Shown: positions 17,731-23,013 of the stretch, piece after piece | Position numbering within the stretch: position 1 is the stretch's first letter | Layout of the letters: each line of letters opens with the position of its first letter | Assembly (NCBI GenBank): GCA_005223375.1 | Contig: RXOD01004395.1 | Span: 1 to 23,013 of the forward strand | From: Amoebophrya sp. AT5.2 | Taxonomy: Eukaryota; Sar; Dinophyceae; Syndiniales; Amoebophryaceae | Length of the DNA: 23,013 bases | Direction of reading: 5' to 3' | Position numbers and translations under genes: made by a program | The notes under the pieces: model-generated | Told to the model about the DNA's origin: nothing | The model's input: only the letters and a program-made list of their open reading frames with translations | Databases searched by the model: none

Positions 17731-17913
17731 TTAAAAAAACAGGTGCTTGCTGATATCAGGGGGCGATCTGAACTTGTCCTTATGTGCTTGGATAAACGTT
17801 AACTTAGCAAGTGCAAGAGCAACTCCAACCGAAGCCAAAGGAAAATACATTTTCAGAGGGGTAGTCGATGTATCAGCATCAGGGGCCCTGCTTGATCCAT
17901 CATGCTCATGCAT
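17731..17913 (-). CDS. Small one-helix membrane protein or terminal exon (60 aa)
   Basis: Not recognised. From the ATG at 17911-17913 it encodes a polar start, one hydrophobic helix (YFPLASVGVALALAKLTFIQ) and a short basic tail. This layout is common among small mitochondrial inner-membrane subunits. An inner ATG would give a 39-aa protein starting MYFPLASVG. The stop is followed by AAATAAAAG, which could serve in 3'-end formation. It ends 125 nt before the ABCA ATG. It could instead be the last exon of a gene whose other exons were not identified. Confidence 0.35.
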   Translation of the reverse strand: MHEHDGSSRAPDADTSTTPLKMYFPLASVGVALALAKLTFIQAHKDKFRSPPDISKHLFF

Positions 17914-18951
17914 TCATAGCACACGTGATAAACTGCGCGCGTGGGGCTGGGCCGGGGCGGCGTGAAAACCGTGGCAAAGAAAGGTGGATAACGCGAAACG
18001 AAAAAAAACATAGAAGTCCAGACGAACGAAAAAAATCAATTACGCCGAAAACGAAGATACTAACGGCAAAATGGTTGAGGGGGACGCGTCACGGGGGGAG
18101 ACGCGCCTGTTCGTTCGGAAAGAAAGGAGGATCCACGATCTCCATTTACAAGCAGCACGAGCACGACACAGCATTATACGAATCGATAGAATCAAACGAA
18201 ATTCACGGGAGAGGAGAAGGACAACGGCCACAGACAGACCAGTAGTAGGCTTGGAGCGGACTCAAGCGCCTTGCAAAACAAAACGCGGTTTTTGTTTTTA
18301 CATCGATCTATCACCTCCTGTGTAGTTTGAAAACTCTTTGATACATGATCACGGGCGTGCGGGGGGCACAACTTTTCATCACTTCTTTTTCTGTCACATC
18401 GAACTTGTCTGCGGTGGCTTCTCCATTTACACTTCAGAAGAAATCCAATAGTTTTAGTTTGGCCTTGGGGGAACCCGGGGGCGGGTCGTATACTGTAGGT
18501 ATTTAACTACTAAGTACAGCCGATAATCACTTGTTTTTGGTAGGGAAGTAGTACAGAAATTCGGGCACAGCCTCTGTGGTTACAGCTCTAGCTTTATCAA
18601 AAGTTGTCGACGACAGCTGCAAAATTTTTGCATTCTAGTGGCTGTGTAAGTTTTTACATTTGAAAGGGCATTCAATGCGGCAAAGTCTACAAGAAATCAA
18701 CGACAAGTCCAAGAGTTTCGGATGGTAGCGACCGTCAACAAGAAAGTCGATGCGGCTCTCTCGACTGCGTGTGCGTCTTTAGCTTTTTTTGGCAAACCGA
18801 ACTATAATGACCTGAATTCAAGATCACATCAAGAATCCACAAACTCGTACATCATCAACTGAGATACTCTACAAACTTACTCCATCGAAAATCAATGCAT
18901 TTTTCTCCCCCAGACATTCAATGAACAGTAAGGCGCTCCGAAATTACCTGC
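17914..18951. other. Intergenic region, no supported gene
   Basis: Between the nucleotidyltransferase stop and the small ORF. It is AT-richer than the genes, with A-runs near 18000-18040 and several stop codons in all frames. One plus-strand frame (17868-18245) is Lys/Arg-rich and lacks any recognisable domain. No tRNA or clear structured RNA was recognised. Confidence 0.55.
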
Positions 18952-21900
18952 TCACCTTCTCCTGACAAGCCGCAGTCGCGCCGGCGCTCCGGCTGCCGCA
19001 TGGCTAGCTACTACATACGGCGCTGTTCTTACGGCGCCTCTGTAGTTGCAGTTGTCCGACTCACACAACATGAATTTCACCCCTTCGCCCCCGTTCAGCC
19101 GCGCCGTTCCGCGCACTGGGTCCACCTCCAGGACGAAAAACTGTTCTCGAGAGATGTTGTTCCCATCTTCTGCTTCTGCCGAGAGCTGCGCTTCTTCAGG
19201 TTTATTGCCGAAAAACGCAATCGGGCAGCGAACGCCAAGCTCGGGAACCTCGACGCCGATCTCGAGCGTCGAATTTCCCAAGCTTCGACCTCGTCGAAAT
19301 GCAACCCCGAACTCCACCACGTAGGTCTCGCGAAGCGGCGCAAATTGCTTCTTATTCATTCCGGTTCTTGATGGGAAGGGGCCGCTTAAGGGAATACCCG
19401 AAAAAACGTCTCCCACCGAATACCACTTGTGCCACGTGACGAACCGGTCCAACCGATCCCCCTGACAGCACAATTCGAATGGAGAGTCCCCACACGACGA
19501 GGCCCCGACTTCGACGCGCAGGCACTGCGGGCTTTCAGTTCTTGTATCGCGGATGCTGGCCTCAGCCGGAACTACATAGGTGTCTGCTGGCGGCGTTTGT
19601 TCCTCCCCGCAGGCGTCTGTTTGGTGCGCTTCCTCAATCTTCGGCGGGTAGACCTGCGCCCACGCATCGGTTGCAAACAGCGCCGTCTGCAGCCACGGGG
19701 ACGGACTGGGATTATCTCCACCTCGAGCTGCAGGGTCAAAGAAGGGGTTCGTGTTGCAGTGGGAAGAGCCGGTCTTCCAGTAGTGCGGCGTTTCTGCTAC
19801 CATCTTCAGGGGCGGTTGCGGCGGCAGCGGTGGATTTCGTTCTCGGTTGACCATGGTCAAACTATCATCCTCCTGTGGCACCTGCATCTGCAGTGGGGAG
19901 AAGTCCTCGCAGGACCCCGGACTGCTCTTGGCGGAATTGGTTGTTTGCGAGAAGCTGGAGCAGGAGTCGGTCGCGATGCTGTACCCGCTACTAAGCAGCC
20001 TGCAGCAGCTCTGCCCCTGCGCCTGTGCCTGCGAGCCGCCTTCTTCCTCGACGTCTGCAGCCGGCGTTCCGCCGGAATTCTTCTTGCACCCATTTTTCGG
20101 GGTTGTGTAGTCCTCCTCTGAGTGGAATCCTGCTTCTCTGTGTTCGACGTCGACGCGTATTTCCTCCTTCTCTACTGCAGCTGTTGGCAGCACACGAAAT
20201 TTCTCCAGCTCGAGCGGGGGCAGCGACACCGTGCTGCTATCGGTTGCGATCGTGTAGCCAGAACTCGAGGTCAAGCTCGGAATCGCCTCGTTTGATGTCG
20301 CGGACGATCTTGTCGCGACAGCGTTTGCTCGTCGTCCGAGTACACTGTGGCATCCCGTCGCCACAGTGTACTCGGACGCGGAGCAAACGGCATTCATCTG
20401 ACCAGGATGCGGCGCGTCTTCGACGTTTTTTCCGCCCTGGATACGAGTCCTCCTCTCGTCCTTCTCGGCGCGGAAAAACTGCTGCAAGTGGCGGATGTCG
20501 ACCAGCGCGCCGGGCTGGCGCGAAGGGGGCTCGAAGAACAGGTCGTAAACCCGGTGGTACCACTCCTCGGAAGTGTCGGTTCCCGGTGGCGGCACGTGAA
20601 CTCCCCCTCCTGAACCCCCTCCTGTTCCTGTTCCACCTGACCGCATGATTTCCGTGACGACGTGGTCCAAATTCTTCTGCGCGTGGACGATGCCGCGCTG
20701 CAGCTGGCAGAAGTGCTCCCAACTGCACATTTCCGCCACGTTGCGGTCCAACAGCGGGTCGCGCACGTATAGAAAACCCCCCAACGAAGATCTGGATCTC
20801 CCCCTGCTAGCCCTAGTACTGCTTCTCCGCCTACCCCCTACCCATGGCAGCTGGTCCCGCACGCACACCATCTCGCTGCGGAAGTCGAAACCGGCGTAGA
20901 AGTCCAGGAACCCGGCGAACAGGTGGGGGAGGTCAAGGTGCTCCTGCTCGTCACGTTCCTTCCGCTCTCCCAAAAAGTGCAGCACCATGAGTATCACGCT
21001 GTAGGACGAGAGTCCGCGGGCGCCCGCCCCCGGAATGCGGCACAGGTTGCGGACCCAGTGCTTCACCAGCAGGCCCAAGTGCTTCCCGGCGTCTTCGCTC
21101 ATCGTCCCGGTCGCCGAGAACGATGATGTAGTTGCCATCATCTCGCGCAGCACCCAGCTGTTCATCACCCCACACGTGTTCCGCACCGAAACCTCCACCT
21201 GAAGAGCCGCGCCGTCGAACGTCCGATTTTCGAGAATCAAGATCGGATTCCGCCTGCTCGGCCGCAGCTCCAGCTCGTACGCGTAGTCGTCGTTGTCCTT
21301 GTCGCGAGTAGACACCTGGACCACTTTGCTCGCAGACGCAGTAGAAGACAAATTTCCATTATCTCGCGCCGTCGCAATTCGCGCGTCGATCTGCATCTGC
21401 TGCAATTCGTCGTGCAACAGTTTCAGCGCAAAATCGCGGTCGACGAAATTCGCGAGCTCCCAGGAGACGTCCACGTCGCTGTTCTTGCCACGAAAACCGT
21501 TCACGGCGGAGCCGAACACGCGGAACCCAGGCCCAGCACTGCGAATTTCGCGTCTAGGGCGCCGGTTGTGGGCGTTTATAGTTCTTGATGTGTCCTCACC
21601 TCCCAGTTGTTTCAGTTCCACTCTCTGCTCGACCGCCTTCATTGCTTTCCGCAACAGGAACAGCGTCTTCACCTCGTGCGCGGAGACGCGGAAGTTGGGG
21701 TAGGAAAGCTGCTCGCGCACAAACTCCGACAAAAGGTCTGCTTGCGGCTGTCTAGCAGCCAGAGTCGGGGCGACCTTCTCGGCACCACGGCAGTGGCGAG
21801 AGTTGTAAGAACCGCCCTCTGGCGCAGCTGTGGCTGTCCCCTCCTCCTCCTGCTCGACGTCGGCATCAAACGCGTCTTGCGAAAACAAACGGTCGAGGAC

Positions 21901-22143
21901 GCCGTCCGCATGAGTACTAAACTTCTTGCCGCGGTGGAGTTGAGACGCCGCCGGAAGGTGCTGCTGAAACGGACGGCTGCTTGTTTCGCTGCTCGCGAGA
22001 CTCTGCGGGGACGTCTCCTCTTCGGAGGAAGAGGCCCTCGTGCTCTCCTTCTCGTATTTTTCCCCGGCACAGAGGCGGCTGCGGACGCGCATCTTCTCCG
22101 GAATCTCGAGCACACGCTGCCCCCCGTATATCATTTTTTCCAT
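18952..22143 (-). CDS. Cid1/TUTase-like RNA nucleotidyltransferase (non-canonical poly(A) polymerase family)
   Basis: 1063 aa from the ATG at 22143. Members add U or A to RNA 3' ends. The catalytic palm is visible: VFGSAVNGFRGKNSDVDVSW (209-228), with the GS motif and metal-binding D223 and D225. A third carboxylate site, QVEVSVRN (315-322), carries Glu317 where the family has Asp. The helical central domain follows, including LLVKHWVRNLCRI and the family-typical GLSSYSVILMVLHFL (377-391). An N-terminal ~130-residue Ser/Glu-rich extension precedes the core. After about residue 505 a ~560-residue extension contains three copies of an [EG]Y[TS][VI]AT motif (591, 630, 721) and a folded-looking C-terminal region (about 935-1060) with beta-strand character. 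A 30-bp DNA inverted repeat lies under codons ~586-608. The stop TGA is embedded in GGTGAGCAGG, a donor-like sequence, so a downstream exon cannot be ruled out. Confidence 0.75.
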   Translation of the reverse strand: MEKMIYGGQRVLEIPEKMRVRSRLCAGEKYEKESTRASSSEEETSPQSLASSETSSRPFQQHLPAASQLHRGKKFSTHADGVLDRLFSQDAFDADVEQEEEGTATAAPEGGSYNSRHCRGAEKVAPTLAARQPQADLLSEFVREQLSYPNFRVSAHEVKTLFLLRKAMKAVEQRVELKQLGGEDTSRTINAHNRRPRREIRSAGPGFRVFGSAVNGFRGKNSDVDVSWELANFVDRDFALKLLHDELQQMQIDARIATARDNGNLSSTASASKVVQVSTRDKDNDDYAYELELRPSRRNPILILENRTFDGAALQVEVSVRNTCGVMNSWVLREMMATTSSFSATGTMSEDAGKHLGLLVKHWVRNLCRIPGAGARGLSSYSVILMVLHFLGERKERDEQEHLDLPHLFAGFLDFYAGFDFRSEMVCVRDQLPWVGGRRRSSTRASRGRSRSSLGGFLYVRDPLLDRNVAEMCSWEHFCQLQRGIVHAQKNLDHVVTEIMRSGGTGTGGGSGGGVHVPPPGTDTSEEWYHRVYDLFFEPPSRQPGALVDIRHLQQFFRAEKDERRTRIQGGKNVEDAPHPGQMNAVCSASEYTVATGCHSVLGRRANAVATRSSATSNEAIPSLTSSSGYTIATDSSTVSLPPLELEKFRVLPTAAVEKEEIRVDVEHREAGFHSEEDYTTPKNGCKKNSGGTPAADVEEEGGSQAQAQGQSCCRLLSSGYSIATDSCSSFSQTTNSAKSSPGSCEDFSPLQMQVPQEDDSLTMVNRERNPPLPPQPPLKMVAETPHYWKTGSSHCNTNPFFDPAARGGDNPSPSPWLQTALFATDAWAQVYPPKIEEAHQTDACGEEQTPPADTYVVPAEASIRDTRTESPQCLRVEVGASSCGDSPFELCCQGDRLDRFVTWHKWYSVGDVFSGIPLSGPFPSRTGMNKKQFAPLRETYVVEFGVAFRRGRSLGNSTLEIGVEVPELGVRCPIAFFGNKPEEAQLSAEAEDGNNISREQFFVLEVDPVRGTARLNGGEGVKFMLCESDNCNYRGAVRTAPYVVASHAAAGAPARLRLVRRR
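20322..20389. repeat. 30-bp inverted repeat inside coding sequence
   Basis: The left arm 20322-20351 (CGTTTGCTCG...CACTGTGGC) and right arm 20360-20389 match in 28 of 30 positions, with an 8-nt loop. The minus-strand reading frame passes through without a stop, giving residues around SASEYTVATGCHSVLGRRAN. No flanking direct repeat was found. Confidence 0.9.
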
Positions 22144-23013
22144 TTTCGCTACGATCGATTGATTCTACAACTCTATCTCCCGAATGATCTCGTTCTTCGA
22201 AAATAAAGGCATTGTTCTACATCTTTCTAGCTGCGGTCTCATAATTCTCGTCATTGCGATTGATTGTGATTGATTAAGGGCACGCTGGACATCGCACTCG
22301 CATCCTGTCCCTGTATCAAGGTGAAGGTTGAGGTTTCGAGGACTAGTCGAGTAGCCGTTTCTGTGACGCGCTCTCTCTCTTTTACAGGTACGGATGCGAG
22401 CAAGCGCTCGCAAGCGCTCGGACGATAACAGACGATTGCCGAACAAAACAGTTACATATTGCTCCGCCAACGTATTGGGAGAGGCGCAGTTCATCCTCGG
22501 CACCGGTGCTGATCGATTTCGATTGATTCGCTATGTGTGTCTCCATCAACACTCAAGAAGGCAGAGGTGTACATTCAGAATCAGTTTGTGAGTTCTGTAG
22601 TCCCGACAACGATAATGTTAGAGGCGTCCAGAAAATACAATGTTCACACCACGACATGGCACTATGAGTTAGAGCCGTTTTCCCATCTATTGAGACAAAA
22701 CGGCAACTACCGTTTTGCCCCATCCGTCGCGCCACCACGAGGCGGCGAAAGCATAATCAATATCTTCATCATGTCTCGTGGTCCTATGCTTAGTAACTAA
22801 TACGTTTATGGATAATACAGCCGTGTGGGCTCACAAGCCATAGGAGGGACTGCCAAAACTGCAAGAGAAAATAAGTGCGGAGCTGCACGAGGGTGGGCCG
22901 CATCGGATCAATCGGCAAAGAAAGGAGAGACAGGCACAACAGATCCATCACTCATCAGCCTTCCCTTCATAGGATAGCAACTGACTCTTCACTTGATGAT
23001 TTTAATCTTGCGG
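22144..23013. other. Upstream region of the nucleotidyltransferase; no supported gene
   Basis: No recognisable coding sequence on either strand. It contains repeated GATTGATT-type words (22258-22276), a GCGAGC-AAGC-GCTCGC palindrome (about 22397-22422) and the CAAAACGG hairpin (22696-22717). The last 200 nt may belong to the next gene outside the window. Confidence 0.5.
22696..22717. repeat. Perfect 8-bp hairpin
   Basis: CAAAACGG pairs with CCGTTTTG across a 6-nt loop. Nearby, ACCACGAG (about 22733) and CTCGTGGT (about 22774) can also pair, so this stretch could fold further. No known RNA family was recognised. Confidence 0.5.

Noticed and set aside
17868..18245. 125-aa Lys/Arg-rich plus-strand ORF
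   Set aside because: Low-complexity basic frame over A-rich non-coding DNA, antisense to the small membrane ORF; no domain.
1..23013. CRISPR arrays, tRNA/rRNA genes, viral or phage genes, transposase genes, dinoflagellate spliced-leader copies
   Set aside because: Looked for by eye on both strands; no regular spacer array, cloverleaf, transposase motif or spliced-leader sequence was recognised.

Overview
The window reads as protist nuclear DNA, most likely from an alveolate of the dinoflagellate/syndinian (Amoebophrya-like) kind. The evidence is long GC-rich reading frames full of low-complexity insertions, compact gene spacing, and every convincing gene on the minus strand. Animal-type families are present (an ABCA transporter, a Cid1-like nucleotidyltransferase, a RING protein, an alpha/beta hydrolase). 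At least one intron has no GT-AG ends; it lies between short direct repeats and carries inverted repeats just inside them, which resembles the invasive introns ('introners') reported from Amoebophrya. The lineage is an inference: no rRNA, spliced-leader copy or other marker was seen.

Layout from left to right. Positions 46-430 are a degenerate C-rich minisatellite that stops abruptly. Positions 431-1534 are non-coding and contain a cluster of the 9-mer CTACAGTAG. A 31-bp hairpin (1534-1609) lies 9 nt past the stop of a secreted-looking alpha/beta hydrolase (4841-1617, minus). Next come a RING/coiled-coil protein (6266-5202), an unrecognised protein of about 260 aa (7616-6834), and an unrecognised basic, disordered protein of about 499 aa (9425-7926). 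A gene-poor gap (9426-10499) holds two related hairpin elements. A full-length ABCA transporter, split into at least five exons, occupies 17605-10500. A small one-helix membrane ORF (17913-17731) lies just upstream of it. After about 1 kb without a clear gene comes a Cid1/TUTase-like nucleotidyltransferase with a very long C-terminal extension (22143-18952). The right end (22144-23013) has no supported gene but contains small hairpins.

No metabolic or operon link between the genes is evident; the shared strand looks like the unidirectional gene arrays typical of dinoflagellates. The part most worth following up is DNA structure. There are introner-like insertions in the ABCA gene, a 30-bp inverted repeat inside the nucleotidyltransferase coding sequence, a large hairpin directly behind a stop codon, and a palindromic 9-mer cluster. 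Together they suggest that inverted-repeat elements are active or decaying in this genome. Intron boundaries are my reconstruction from frame, homology and splice-like dinucleotides; no transcript evidence was available.
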